Below are positions 1 to 12,046 of a DNA stretch of 64,000 nucleotides, piece after piece (position 1 is the stretch's first letter; every line of letters starts with the position of its first letter). A model generated the notes under the pieces. That model did no database searches. It worked only from the letters and a program-made list of their open reading frames with translations, and was not told where the DNA came from. Source of the DNA: Hansfordia pulvinata (taxonomy: Eukaryota > Ascomycota > Sordariomycetes > Xylariales); NCBI GenBank assembly GCA_006538405.1, contig BJKQ01000013.1, positions 1,364,001 through 1,428,000 of the forward strand. The letters run 5' to 3'. A program made the translations under genes and the position numbers.

Positions 1-545
1 CCTCGACGGTTTTCTTGACGTGAAGGGCTTGAATATTATAGAGCCTGCCCCGTGGACAGGACCGGAAATCTGTCGTTTAGGGTGTAGACGCAGTATGATG
101 TTACGGTTTGCACACAGTATCTGAGGCACCGGATGAGATTTATCACAACTCGACGATGACCCACGTTCCATATGCAAGATATCAAGAAGTCCTGGTTACT
201 CCCGCTTCTCTTCCCCGAATGTGCACATCCAGGTTTGACCGTATACCTGCCGATAACCAGATATCTCAACAGGTCTCTGTCGGAAAATAGCAATCTAGGA
301 AGATATCATATTCTTGATCCGTTAAACGCCTGCCCCCACACGCCTCATGCACACTTCTCTTTGTGAACCCGGCCAACATCGGCTCCTCTGCTCGGCTCTG
401 GCGAAGGAGTATCCGAAGATGGGTGTATCGCAACCTGCGCACGCTAAAGAGATTCCCAGGCTGTCGCTTGCAACTCCGTGACCGACTCGAGCTGCTTGTA
501 AGTAAGCCGCCGCAAACCCATTGCCCCTTACCTGTTTGCTACCAG
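1..545. other. Intergenic, left edge
   Basis: No supportable gene. The only open frames are short and overlap one another on both strands. The right part should hold the 3' untranslated region of the phosphoserine phosphatase gene that ends at 546 on the minus strand. Confidence 0.5.
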
Positions 546-2077
546 TCATCTGCCTCCTGCTTCAGCAGTTAACATGTCGATATCCTCCCCTGTGAAGCCA
601 AATAGATACAGGAGGTCAAGAAGACTGCTGCCGTTGAGACGTGCACTGGCCTCCATCTGGACGCGCGGCTTGGCATTCCAGGCAACGCCGAGACCGGCAG
701 TGCCCAGCATGAGCAGATCGTTGGCACCGTCGCCCACAGCCACTACCTGCTCAAGGGCCACGCCTTCCCGTTCAGAAATCTGCAGCAGTAGCTCGCGCTT
801 TCGTTCTGCGCCGACGATCGTACCCTTGACCTCACCCGTCAGAAGACCAACTTCGTCAACGACGACCTCATTGGCATGGGCATGGTCAATACCCAGCTTA
901 CCCGCCAGCCAGCTTGTAAGAGGTTGAAAGCCGCCAGAAAGCACAGCCGTCTTGACACCGAGCCGCTTCAGCGCCTGGATGAGACCCGGAACCCCCGGCG
1001 TGATGTCCAACTCGGGCTGGAGCTGCTTGAAGATAGACTCAGGCAGCCCCCTGAGCAGGCCCACTCTCTCCCGAAAAGCCGACTCGAAGCCAAGCTCGCC
1101 CAGCATGGCGCGGTGGGTGATGTCAGCGACGCGAGCACCGAGATCAGGGGGGTCAGAGATTGTGGCAGCCATCAAGTCAATGACCTCCTGTGTGATGAGA
1201 GTGCTGTCCATGTCGAATACGACAAGGCGCGGGTGCCTGCGCCAAAGCTTGTCATGCTGGAGGACAACATCAACGTTCCATTCACGCTCAAATCGGTAGA
1301 TGAGCTCGTGCTTGCGGAGGTCGTCGAGAGATAAATAGTCCGGATCGGGGGCCGGGGACAATGTCAGCTCGACAACAAGGGGGTTTGTGGCGTCGTCGAG
1401 GCAGCGGTGGGATGAGGTGGACTCTTCGTGGTCCGAGGGCAAGGGGAAGCTGGACATGAGGTGAAGGAAGGAGGTGACGCAAAGGGGGATATGTAGGAGC
1501 CGTAGAGGTGGTCGAGGGGCTCCGGCTCAGCAGTGGTTGGGGGCTCTAGGGGAAACGACTCGATATCGGTGGTGGGCGCGAGGTTCTCGGGAATAGTCGA
1601 GTCGTCGGGGGGTTGGCGTGGGTTGGGAGAGACGCTGTTGGCACGGGAAGATTTGTGCTTGTACATGAGGGTGGCGATGATGCGGTTGGACGAAGTGCCA
1701 CGCGGAGGTGCACAGTTGGGGTGCGAGAATCCATGAGCGACACCCTCGATAATGCGTGGAGGATCTTCCTGGCCGGGGACGCCACTGTACTGGCCGAATG
1801 AGACGGACTTTGTCTTCTGGTCGGGCCGATGGGGGGAGGACATGCGGGAGGAGCCAGGCATGTCCTCGACGACGGTGTCTATGCCAAAGTGCGCGTCGAA
1901 AGGCTTGGACGGCGGCCGATATTGCTGGTGCTCTTGGAGGTAGGAGGAGCTACTGCGGACCGGCAGCTGAGGTCGGGCCTGCGGGCGCGACCCCGTCGCC
2001 GCCGGAGAGGTGGTCATTTCGGGGACTGACTCTTCAGGCGCAGACGGCGTCTGCGCCGCCGGGTCCTGGGCAGTCAT
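546..2077 (-). CDS. SER2: Phosphoserine phosphatase (HAD family), with an apparent one-base frameshift
   Basis: Last step of serine synthesis: hydrolyses O-phosphoserine to serine, cytosolic. The C-terminal part (1457 to 546) carries the HAD signatures: the nucleophile motif DMDST (about residue 289 of the repaired protein), SGGF (about 381) and GDGAND (about 449). The N-terminal 200 residues are the low-complexity extension plus ACT-like stretch usual in ascomycete orthologues. I chose the ATG at 2077; the frame is open further up to 2428 but that part is compositionally unlike the family. The N-terminal frame (reading DHLYGSYIS) and the C-terminal frame (reading PLCVTSFLHLMSS) are offset by one base, and they meet at a run of five C on the coding strand (1484-1488). 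One more C would give a continuous protein of 510 residues. No GT-AG intron of workable size bridges the frames. Function is confident; whether the break is real or a consensus error is open. Confidence 0.85.
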
Positions 2078-5000
2078 GTTTTCTTTATATCGCGCTGGGG
2101 CTGGCAAGTCGACACAGCAACAGCGGCAGCGACGGACGGTAGCAGTAGCAGCAGAAGGGGAGGCAACAGAACGGGTGACGGTGAAGCCGGCGACGATGTG
2201 TTTCTTTGAAGGTGGGGTTTGGCGTGGGCAGATTTCGGTCAGCAGGTCAGATTGAACCCCAGCAGCGGGCGCAGACGCGGGCGGGCGCAGGCGCACCCGC
2301 AGCCGCAAAGCGCGGGCGCAGGCACTCGCACCCACGATTCCCCCCACCTGCCCGAATGATAAGATAAGAGAAGTCCAACGGTCGGTCGACTCAAGACACG
2401 CAAAGCCACTCTCGCAGCTGTCAGACAATAAGTGCCGACCTAGTCTGTGACCCCATTAGCTATCAAGCCTCGTCTTCCTCTTCACCCAGGGAATCAGGCA
2501 TGTTTGTGATGCCTGTCACAACATCGGGACATGGGGGCGGCAGGGCGCCATGGCAAGGTGCTGGGTTTGTTGGCTTGCGAATTCCCTTCGGCATTACCTG
2601 ACTTTCACCTTCACCCGTGAGGTCCCGTTGACCTGCGAGGCCCACGACTATTCTTCAACTCAAGCTTCGAAGAGCGACACCCGGACCGGAACTGATAGCT
2701 CCCACTGCTGAAGTGTGGCTAGAAACTTTGGTACTTCCATCTCATCCGCAAGGTTACCTGTGAAACGTGTGTCTGCGTACTACATGTATGTATCCCAGGC
2801 AACTATCCGACCATGGCGCCTTTGAGAGGCGAGGTTTCACAAACTGAGAAGTCAATCTTGGAATGTTTTACCTGACGGGAACCCCAACCAAGATCTTCGG
2901 AGTCACGTTTCGTGCTCTGGTGGATCACGAATTAATTGTCGTGAGAAAAGATACTTAAAACAATATCTTCGGCCCGCCATCACCGGGGCTGCCGAAGTGA
3001 CAACGTCGCAGGGCAACATTACTGTACCTGTCCGAGGTAGCGCATACGGCGTAATAGGGTTAGGCTCGTGCTCACTTGAGCTGAGTTACGAGTATCCGTA
3101 TACTTACTGATTAACATAGGACAGAACTAGTTAAGTACAGTCGCGGCGCTGATTGTTTACGAGACAGTCCAGACAGTACCCGTAGGTGATCTTCAATCCT
3201 ACCTCTTATTCCCTCACGATGTTCCGATGTTCCGACCCTGCAAAGCGTCGGTTCTTGACCAAGCGAACGGGGCTTTTGCGACAGTTCATGGAATAAACAT
3301 GTGCATATCTATGGAAGCCCTGTAGCCCACGCCTCCATACGATTTGGAGTTCCCAGGAAGTACGAGTAGACTGAGTTTGGTTTTGAAATCCCACTTCTCC
3401 ATGAAGCAGCTGGTTAGCGCTTTATTCAGACGAGTAATACCGCCCCCCCGACCCCCCCCCCCCAAAAGCAACTACGAGTTCCATGCCAAGGGCCCTCCCC
3501 CGCCGAAGCCAAGAAACAATTCTGTAAGTACTCGTAGTGATGAGCGTGCTCAACTCGCAGTCTATGCAACCCCCCTGCCCCGCGGAGTCACAAGTGGAGG
3601 AGGGCGGGGCGGAACTGATCTCGGGGGATGAAGTGGCAGTGTAAGGCTAATGACGTGATGGGCAATTACCAATCGTAGAGACGGGAATCGCCCGGACTGG
3701 GTCAAGAATTCACGTTTGGTGGACTGCCAATCGAATCTGGCTCACAAGTACCGACTCGAGGCCCGAATGTGTGCGGATGCATCAGGCGTAATCAGGGTCT
3801 CCTTTTGTTGGTAATGATCAACCAATGGACCGGCCTGGGGCATGCGATGATGCTGGATGATACTCGTAACAGATGATGAAGGCTGTGACGGTTGCTCTAT
3901 TCTCCGCCTTGGAAACTCGCATATGTCGTGGACCCGAGGTGAGCCGGTGCCCAGTACCGTGATCGTGGTCCGCGGCGGTCGCGTACCATGATCGACCGTG
4001 GTCAGCAGCGGCATCCGTGAGAGGAGTGCTCCAGCTCCGCGTTTCCGGGCGCCCACGCGCCCCAGAGTGGTGGCGGGTAGCAGGCGTGACAGGCCAGAGC
4101 TGCTGGGCTTGGCCGAATTTCGCCATCATTCTAGCTGATGACGCCAGCCTCTCAGCCCTTCGCATCGCACCCAGGGCACGCCATCACCCAATGCGGCCGA
4201 TCCAGGGTCCACGGCCCACGGCCCACGGCCCACGGTACACGGTCCTGGCTGATCCGGGGCTGCGGCAGGTACGGAGTGCTCGCAGGTTGCGGGCGGTGCC
4301 TGGCAGTGGGACCTGGAAGCCTTCTTTCCTGGGCTCCGCGGCTATCGGGGCGCCGACAGCCGCCCGCAGCCGCCCGCAGCTCAGCCCAGAGCCTCATCGC
4401 CTTCCCTCCACCGCGACCTGGGCCCCGAGAACCTCTGTTCCGCCCTGCTCGTCGTCGCCTTGATCCGACACCCGCCAGCAGGCTACCCCGAGCACCTGGG
4501 CGAAAAAAATCGCCATTCTTTTCATCAATCACGCAATCGCCAGCCCACCAAAGGACTCAGGTCCCTACACGCATCATCATGTCTCAAGAATGAATAGGCC
4601 CCGTCGCTGCTCGCCTGCGCACGCCATGCCGCCGACGCCGACCCGACGTCCAGCCTGCCTCCCCGCGAGCCGGCCGCAACCATCGATCCGGCCACGCCAC
4701 CATACGAGTACCGTCGCGCACACGGAGCCAACGGGGCAATAAAAGGAGTGCGCCGCCAGCGGGTGGTCAGAAACGTTCCCAGCTTAGAGAGACGCTGGCT
4801 GCCTATTGAAAACGGAGTCCATCGACAACGGCCTTCTACCAAGCACATGTACTCATCAACGTACTTACGGACTGGCTGGCCTGCCTTCCCTGGACGGTTG
4901 CGGCAGGTGGTGTGCAACATGCCGTCTGTGCCTTGCGCGTTTGTCAGCACGCCATACCCGGACGTTCGTTCGCCAGCCATCAGGCAAGACGGACAACCTC

Positions 5001-6797
5001 TCTTCTCGTTCGCGCCGAGGCTTGGCCCGTCGCGTGATTGATTGGGACGGTGATATCCTACCGAGCATCGCCTTGGTAACAACCACACGGTTGGGAGAGG
5101 CCGCTACGAGTACACTCGGACCAGCTATGGCGTGGTTTATGCGACGGTATCAGGCTCGGCGCATCGCACGCGGTCGTCAGCCTGGATGGCGGAATCCCGC
5201 CCGACGTCGCATGCCACCGACGCCCGAGCCTTTTACTCGTAATCTCCATGGCGCATGCAAGCCCGCATTCGATGTCCGTGTCCAGCGTCCCCGGACGGCC
5301 GAAGTCATCCCATAGAGGAAGACTGCAACTACGGAGTAATCTTAGTCGTCCATGACGTGCTTTCTCCCGGCATGAACGAAAGCATCACGGCAACAGCGTT
5401 CGTTCTTGTACCGCCCCTTAAGGAGGTACTCGTAGGCAACTCATACGGCCGTGGACGGGTGTGATTGATGCATCTTTCTGCCTGCCGAGGGGCTGGTCGA
5501 TTCTCTGGCCTGTTGGCGGTGGTGTCTGGCCGGCGCCCTTTTCCCTTCTTCTTTACATGCCTCAAGCGTGTTGGCTGCCTGGCTGGCCGTGGTGCGCTGC
5601 ATGGCAGAAGACATTGCGTATGCGGGCCCGAGAGAGTGAGGTGCTGCCGTGTCCTGACATCATATGGGGATGGCGCAATCCGTCAATGAAAGGGCGCTCT
5701 ACCCGTACCGCCGCCGACTGGCAGCGAACCCGTCCAGCATCGAGCCTGATGCCGGTTGTCGATGTATCCGTGGAGTACTCGTTGGAACGGCCGGGATGGC
5801 GGGTCCGGAGAAGGCCCAGCTACATACGTACAAGGTCAGTGACGTTGAAAAGAGCAAGTGGGTATGATGGTAAAATTATGGGGCACGGCGCCGCGCAGTA
5901 GCAGTACTGGCGCGGCAAGGACCGACGGGCTAACGACTTGGGGTAGAGCAGCTCGGCACAAGTAGCGCGACTTTGCCGTCTCTGACTCCCTCGCGACAGG
6001 CACCGGCCGGCGGCCAATCAAGCGTGGCGGCTGCGCATTAGCGCGGATGGTGTGATCGAGAGCTTTCCCACAGGGCCGCCTTTCACCACCATGGGCGCGG
6101 CGGCTTTCTATCATGGGCAAAGTCGTCAAGGCGAGCGGGCGAGAATCGCGCAATCGACCGGCCCCAGTTGTCCAGATTCAGGACCCGGTCCTCACGGACT
6201 TTGGATCTCGGTCGGCACGCTGGCTCGCCCCCTGCCCAAGGAGGGCCCCTCCGCAGCAGGCAATGCGGCAGTCCGACAGGGCGAGCCTAGCCGGCCACGG
6301 GCCATGGGCACCATACCAGCACCCAGCGGTACGAGTCGGGATGCGTCCTGCCCGTAGTATTCCCTTTGCACGGCCAATTAGTAATTCCCAGCCAGCAGTG
6401 AGCACTTACAAACCAGGTCTTGTCGGGACGCGGCGACGGCTATCGTAGCAAGCACGCAAGAACCATCCCCACAACTGCCCCCCGACTTCTTATACCTTAG
6501 CCGCCCTCGATATATCCTCTGCCACCCCCGACATCCATTCAGCTCTTTTCCACCCACTACCAAGATCACCAAGCCCAGCACAACTGATCTGCTTTGTCCC
6601 CCGTCTGCCTGGCCACATCGACGTCACCATTGTATAGCTCCTTCTGGTAGTACGCAAGCACCGCCATTCAAAGCTTGTCCCCGTCATCACATTTCACTGT
6701 TTCCATCAACCGTCTCTCAGAAGACGACACGAGTGGAGGCGAGTACCGTCACTCAAATCCAGGAATCATATCCTCAACCAGGAGTCCCGCCTTCGCC
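2078..6797. other. Long divergent intergenic region
   Basis: Between SER2 (-) and MET16 (+). The many overlapping open frames reflect high GC and lack any recognisable domain. It contains poly-C tracts (3443-3463), a seven-base CCCACGG unit repeated in tandem at 4209-4235, and at least eight copies of TACGAGTA or its complement between 3087 and 5434. The right end should hold the MET16 promoter and leader. Confidence 0.5.
3087..5434. repeat. Cluster of TACGAGTA octamers
   Basis: Exact copies of TACGAGTA or its complement TACTCGTA start at 3087, 3361, 3529, 3861, 4703, 5105, 5234 and 5427. About 0.07 would be expected by chance in this length. A nine-base variant TACGGAGTA lies at 5330. No coding sequence is present. 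The function is unknown. Confidence 0.7.
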
Positions 6798-7796
6798 ATG
6801 GACTCCTCGACACACACCGAGGCATCGTCTTACACGACATCGCCTCGGGTCAGACCCGTCGTCAACTCCAAGGTCCCTCCCGTTGAGGAGATCGAGTCGG
6901 GTTATGCATCAGCAGCCTCGTCGACGGCGAGCTCCACCGTCGCTCTGCCCCAGATAACCCTGACAAAGCCTCATATCCAACACCTGAACCAACAAATGGC
7001 CCAGATGACTCCGCTGGAGCGTCTTCGATGTGCCAAGATATTGTTCCCCAGCTTGTACCAGTCGACTGCCTTTGGACTGACAGGCCTGGTAACCATCGAC
7101 ATGCTTTCGAAGCTCCAAACAGAGTCGCCCACCTCTCAGCCCATCGAGATCATCTTTCTTGACACTCTATATCACTTTGACGAGACCTTGTCCCTCGTGG
7201 AGAATGTCAAGGCCAAGTACCCAGAGGCCCGTCTCCACGTTTACCGCCCAGATGGTGCTGAGACGACTGCTCAGTTCGAGGAACGCTATGGCGAGAAGCT
7301 GTATGAGATGGCTCCCGAGCTTTACGACTGGATCGCCAAGGTCGAGCCGCAGCAGAGAGCGTACTCGGACTTGAATGTGGCAGCCGTGCTGACGGGCCGT
7401 CGTCGGTCTCAGGGTGGCGAGCGCGATAAGATCTCCTTCATTGAAGTGGACGAAGAGCGGAGCGTGGTCAAGATCAACCCTCTCCTGGACTGGTCCTTTG
7501 CCCAGGTGAAAGGGTACATCTCGGAGCACCAGGTGCCGTACAACGACCTTCTTGACCGCGGCTACAAGTCGATTGGAGACTGGCATTCGACGAGCCCGGT
7601 CGCGGAGGGCGAGGATGAGCGTGCCGGACGATGGAAAGGCCAGAACAAGACCGAGTGTGGCATTCACAACAAGAAGTCTCGGTACGCGCAGTTCCTGCAG
7701 GAGCAGCAGCAGAAAGAAGAGCAAGAAAGGCTCAATGCTGCGTTGGAAAAGATGCAAAAGGTGCAACGCGGACATGCTGCGATCGAGGTGTCGTAG
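6798..7796 (+). CDS. MET16: Phosphoadenosine phosphosulfate (PAPS) reductase
   Basis: Thioredoxin-dependent reduction of PAPS to sulfite in sulfate assimilation, cytosolic. The single-exon protein has 332 residues. The N-terminal 60 residues are Ser/Thr-rich. Then comes the PAPS reductase core with STAFGLTGLVTIDML (the place of the nucleotide-binding loop), FLDTLYHFDET, and TGRRRSQGGERD. Near the end is the family hallmark KTECGIH, whose cysteine (about residue 287) is the catalytic thiol. A Gln/Glu-rich coiled tail of about 40 residues follows. The ATG at 6798 has a good context (cgccATGg). The frame stays open upstream to about 6675 but without an ATG, so I do not extend it. It is divergent from SER2, and its 3' end converges on the next gene. 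No frame problem was seen. Confidence 0.95.
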   Translation: MDSSTHTEASSYTTSPRVRPVVNSKVPPVEEIESGYASAASSTASSTVALPQITLTKPHIQHLNQQMAQMTPLERLRCAKILFPSLYQSTAFGLTGLVTIDMLSKLQTESPTSQPIEIIFLDTLYHFDETLSLVENVKAKYPEARLHVYRPDGAETTAQFEERYGEKLYEMAPELYDWIAKVEPQQRAYSDLNVAAVLTGRRRSQGGERDKISFIEVDEERSVVKINPLLDWSFAQVKGYISEHQVPYNDLLDRGYKSIGDWHSTSPVAEGEDERAGRWKGQNKTECGIHNKKSRYAQFLQEQQQKEEQERLNAALEKMQKVQRGHAAIEVS

Positions 7797-8868
7797 AAAC
7801 AGTGCCGCCCGGTCGGCAGAAGAACCGGTGGATTGATTTGTGCAGCATTTACACGGGATGGGTAGCCAGCCACGATGGGGGTTTTCAAGAAGGGCATGCG
7901 AAGGAGTTTGGCGTCAAAATTTCCTAATATCCGGCAGGGCTTTGCTTGGTCATTCCAATTGTTCTGGGCACGCTTTTGTTAGCCCTGCACCTCAGCAGAA
8001 GTTGAATACAATACATTAACTAATATCGGATGATCTATACACCTCAATCGTTGTGCGTAAATGACTTGGCTGGATATTTGAATTAAGAGATGCAACATGC
8101 CCGAAGATATTGTGGCTATCTTCGCGACAACATGAGAGGACGCATCGCAGGAAACCCCTCAACCGAGCGAACAAGGCGTTCGGCAACTTGCGGGAGAAGG
8201 GTGGGGTCTCTTCATTTGAAGCATCGACCACAATATTAAGCCTGAGCTATCAAAAGACATGATCAGGTCGCATGCGCCTGGTCGACTTCGCTTGTACGAA
8301 TGAGCCGAGCCGACTGAGGCTGGAGGGCAAGAGGGAGAGTGATGCACGGGTCTACTACGGGCTGATAGTGAAGGATGACGAGGGGGTCTGTGTAGTCGTC
8401 TGGTACTTGGATGTGATTGGTCCACTTGGGCCTACCGGCTCACAATTATCGCACTCCAGCGTCAAGACGCTTTGGATGGACCCATGTAATAGGTCCTATG
8501 TACCTACTGCTCCTCAAATGTCGTCGCAACGGCCCTTTGCATAAGGTATGGAATACCAGCCCCTACACTGGTGATTCGAGCATATGAATGAAGACAGAGA
8601 CCACGGTTATGGCCATGGAACAATCGCATCACCGGAACATAGATCACCAAGTCGATGCCGCGACAAATTGTACTTTGGGGGCTTATGTCCATTTAAGGAG
8701 ATACACAATCTCGGGTTGCAATGATACAGCGCATCGAATCATCCGGGAAGAAATATGTGTGCGATACAAAACCAATATGACCTATACAGTACTCGAGCGC
8801 CATCGCACCTGTCCAGTCCTAACACATGCGCCCCAACAGTCCATTCCTCATATCCGTGGTGATGCTGC
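7797..8868. other. Convergent intergenic region
   Basis: Lies between the 3' ends of MET16 and the large repeat-containing gene. Only short overlapping open frames; nothing supportable beyond untranslated regions. Confidence 0.5.
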
Positions 8869-11800
8869 TCAGGACGCAGAGTCCGTCACTGGTGCGCCCT
8901 TCGACTCCTCATCAATCTTCTCCGATACGTCCGAAGACTTCTCGACTGCTGCGCCCTTTTGTTTGTCGAGCGCAGCTTCCAAGCCACTGAAAAGATCAGG
9001 GCTCTGAACGTCCTTCTCATCGCTACTCTCTGGCTTCGTGTCGTTGGGCACTGCCTCTCGCTTTCCCTCTGATACTAGCGCGTCTTCAGGGGCTTCAGAT
9101 GAGGGGTTATCAATAAGTTCTGGTGTGGACTTCAAACCTCTCTGTACAGCGGACGGAGATGTCACACTGGGCTCAGCAGCGGGCTCGACGGCTGGCTCGA
9201 CAGCTGTTTCGTCACGCCCAGCGGCGGGCTCAGCGGCGGCGGAATCAGAGGCGGCGGGCTCAGAGGCGGGCTCGGCGGCAGCGGGTTCGGCAGCGGGCTC
9301 AGCGGCGGGCTCAGAGGCGGGCTCGGCGGCAGCGGGCTCGGCAGCGGGCTCAGCGGCGGGCTCAGAGGCGGCGGGCTCAGAGGTGGGCTCGGCGGCAGCG
9401 GGTTCGGCAGCGGGCTCAGCGGCGGGCTCAGAGGCGGGCTCGGCGGCAGCGGGTTCGGCAGCGGGCTCGGCAGCGGGCTCGGCAGCGGGGTCGGCAGCGG
9501 GTTCCGTGGCAGGCTCGGCAGCGGGTTCCGTGGCAGGCTCGGCAGCGGGTTCTGTGGCAGGCTCGGCGGCGGCGGGCTCGGCGGCGGGCTCAGCAGCGGG
9601 CTCGGCAGCGGCGGGCTCAGCAGCGGACTCGGCAGCGGGTTCAGTGGCTGGCTCCGCGGCAGGCTCCGTGGCAGGCTCGGAGGCGGGCACCGTAAGGGGC
9701 TCGGCAGCGGGCTCAGCAGCAGGCTCAACAGCCTGTTCAGTGGCTGGCCCCGCGGCTGGCTCGGCAGGGGGCTCCACGGCAGGTTCAACAGATACAGCAA
9801 GCTCGGCAGCAGGCTCAGCGGCAGGCACTGCAACAAGCTCAGTCATGGTCTCAACCGTTGACTTGACGATAGGCTTGACAGCGGTCGCGGCATTCTCAAT
9901 AACCCCTGGAGGTGATTGCCGGGTGGCGGCTTCACCAGTAGGCTCAGAAGCGGATGCAGATGCAAGTTTAGTGCTCGCTTCAGCCAGTGGCTCGGTGGAA
10001 ATCTTGATACTAGCCCCATCCGCGGCTTCAGAGTCGACGTCGGAGGCGACTTTTTCAGCCGGTCTAGGAGAGAGATCAGTTGTGGTTCCTGGGCCAGCCT
10101 GCGAGCTCGTTTCCGGATGCTCCACGTCGGCCATCGGGGTCTCTTGCATTGGTGATAGCGCGGGTTCGGTAACAGGCTCCGCATCGGGCACAAGGAGACC
10201 TGCGTGAGCTGTAGGTTGTGGCGCGTCTGAAACCTTTCTTGCCTCTGATGGTTCAACATCCATCGCATCATGATTCCGGGGCGACGCTAAGCTTTCTGTA
10301 GCGAGAGCCTGTTCTTGCTTCGGAGGCTGGGAATTGGGACTGCCACCAGTTGCCAACTGAACAGAAGTCTCAGATCCAGCATTGTCAAGAACCAGAGTAG
10401 GCTTGGTAGGCTGCTCAGGGGCATCAGGCATATCCGTATCTTCCGCCTGTTGTGTTTCAGGCATTTCCCTGGGCTGCGCTGCATTTTCTGAGGGATCTTT
10501 AGAGACCTGGGAAGCGAGCTGCTCTGACGTAGACCGAGCGGGAGGGTTCGGGTCACTGGACGAGGCCACAGAGGCCTGGCCAGGCGGCTTTGAATCGGAG
10601 GGCTCGTCGAGATTCGTAGATGTGGTAACATTCCTTAAAGGATTGGCCTCAGGGACCGAGGCTGACAAGTCACCAGAGACTTGAAGACCTGCAATGTTGG
10701 TCGTCGCCGGTCCCGGAGTAGCCTCGACAGCGCCCGGCGTCTGCTCGTTACTCGGCGTGCGGGCGGGGGTGATTCCCAAAGGCTGCGACTCAAGCTTACT
10801 GGCGCTGGGCTCTCGTGAATGTCCTTTCTCGTTGAGTCCATCACCATCGTCGTCGCCTTCTCCCTCATCGCCGTCGTCGCCATCGTCGCCATCGTCGTCG
10901 CCGTCGTCGTCGCCGTCGTCATCAGCCATCTCGGTATCCTGGCCTCTGGACGCGTTGGGGCCGTCGGACTCACGCTTCATGTCGAGCTTCGGAGAACGAC
11001 AAGTCAGTGTACGAAGTTGGAAGGTGTAGTTCAGGGTAAACGTATGCTTACAGGTTCTTGAGCAGGGCCTGGTTTGATACCTGGCTGAGTACCATCGGCC
11101 GCAACTGGAGCGACGCCACCCGTAGGCGGGGCAGGAGGTGGGATGAGCTTCTTCTTGCGACCACGGCCGGGCCCCTTGGCTTTTCTCTTTGGAGGCGGGG
11201 GTCTTCGACGAGCGGGGGTACCCTGAGCGGACTGGTCGTTGGCGACAGTAGCCTGAGGCGCGGGAATAACAGTAGTTGAAATGATGTCGCCGTCTACGGA
11301 CTGGCCGTGATGAAGGGTGACTTCCTGAGTATAGGGATTCCCGGCAGCATCGATTCGACGAACTGTCGCACGGGTCACGGTTGGGCCTGATGTCTGCACG
11401 GCGGGCAAGTCGGAAGACATGGTGACAGTACCCTTGCGGCGTTTGGCGAGGTGGGACAGGGTCGAGCCTTCAACGTTGCGAGGAACTTGTTTCCAGACCT
11501 TGATTTGGAACCCCTTAGAGGCAGCTTCGTCGTCCTCCTTCTTCATATCCTTGTCTGGCAGAGGCGCATCTTGGTCGAGGTCGTCGTCGTCGTTGGGCAG
11601 GGGTCGCTTGTAGAGACGACCTGAGCGGGCGGCCCTCAGGAGGTCTTGAGTGTGGTTGGGCAGCAGGTTCGAGTCTTTGGGCATCCCATGAGGGAGCTCG
11701 ACATCCCAGATATCATTCTTCTGAGTCGTTTCCTGGGCAGGCGGCGGTGTGATGCTGACCCATTCCTGACGCCATTGGCGCACAGGCAGGCCCTCGAAGT

Positions 11801-12046
11801 CATCGTGTTCGACATAACCAGCTCTGTTACTGCGTCGCGTCTGCGTTGTTGATCGGAACTTGAACCAGTGCCCATGTCAGCACTATTGACCTGTCTTGTT
11901 TTGTCGAGGCCGCCAGGGCACTTCGCGAACGGTTCATTCACCTCATCATCCACCTTCGCGTCACATCATAGCACGTCGCAGCGGTTCCGCGATGCGACCG
12001 AGAAGGGAACAGAGCGGGAAGGGACTAAACTTACATTGGGAGCCAT
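8869..12046 (-). CDS. Uncharacterised 978-residue protein with Ala-Glu-Pro repeat; probably nuclear
   Basis: Inferred exons on the minus strand: 12046-12035 (just MAPN), 11858-11052, and 10986-8869. The introns start GTAAGT and GTAAGC; the second (65 nt) has a CTGAC branch site and joins the frames cleanly. The N-terminal 150 residues look conserved and structured ([19 protein letters not shown], then [17 protein letters not shown]). Next come a basic segment resembling an AT-hook or nuclear signal (GPGRGRKKK, about residue 250) and an Asp/Gly-rich acidic stretch (about residues 285-305). The last 600 residues are disordered, including about 220 residues of AAEP-type repeats. I do not recognise the family. 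The basic and acidic tracts suggest a nuclear or chromatin role, which is inference only. The acceptor of intron 1 (AAG at 11859) is the weakest part of the model. Confidence 0.7.
9171..9830 (-). repeat. In-frame Ala-Glu-Pro tandem repeat inside the 978-residue protein
   Basis: Degenerate 12-base units encode A-A-E-P, interrupted by AAEPAAAEP and by variants with Ser, Thr or Asp. The repeat is fully in frame and free of stops. Because units are multiples of three and GC-rich, the opposite strand is also open (Ala-Gly-Ser repeats), which is an artefact of composition. Such tracts are prone to copy-number change and to assembly collapse. Confidence 0.85.

Noticed and set aside
3053..3064. Single TAGGGTTAGG motif as telomere remnant
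   Set aside because: One and a half units only, no neighbouring repeats.
4017..4593. Overlapping open frames of 126-151 codons on both strands
   Set aside because: Same DNA open in several frames; low-complexity Arg/Pro-rich; tandem CCCACGG inside.
9038..10207. 389-codon Ala-Gly-Ser frame antisense to the repeat gene
   Set aside because: Shadow of the AAEP repeat; no domain; the sense frame continues into a conserved N-terminal part through good introns.
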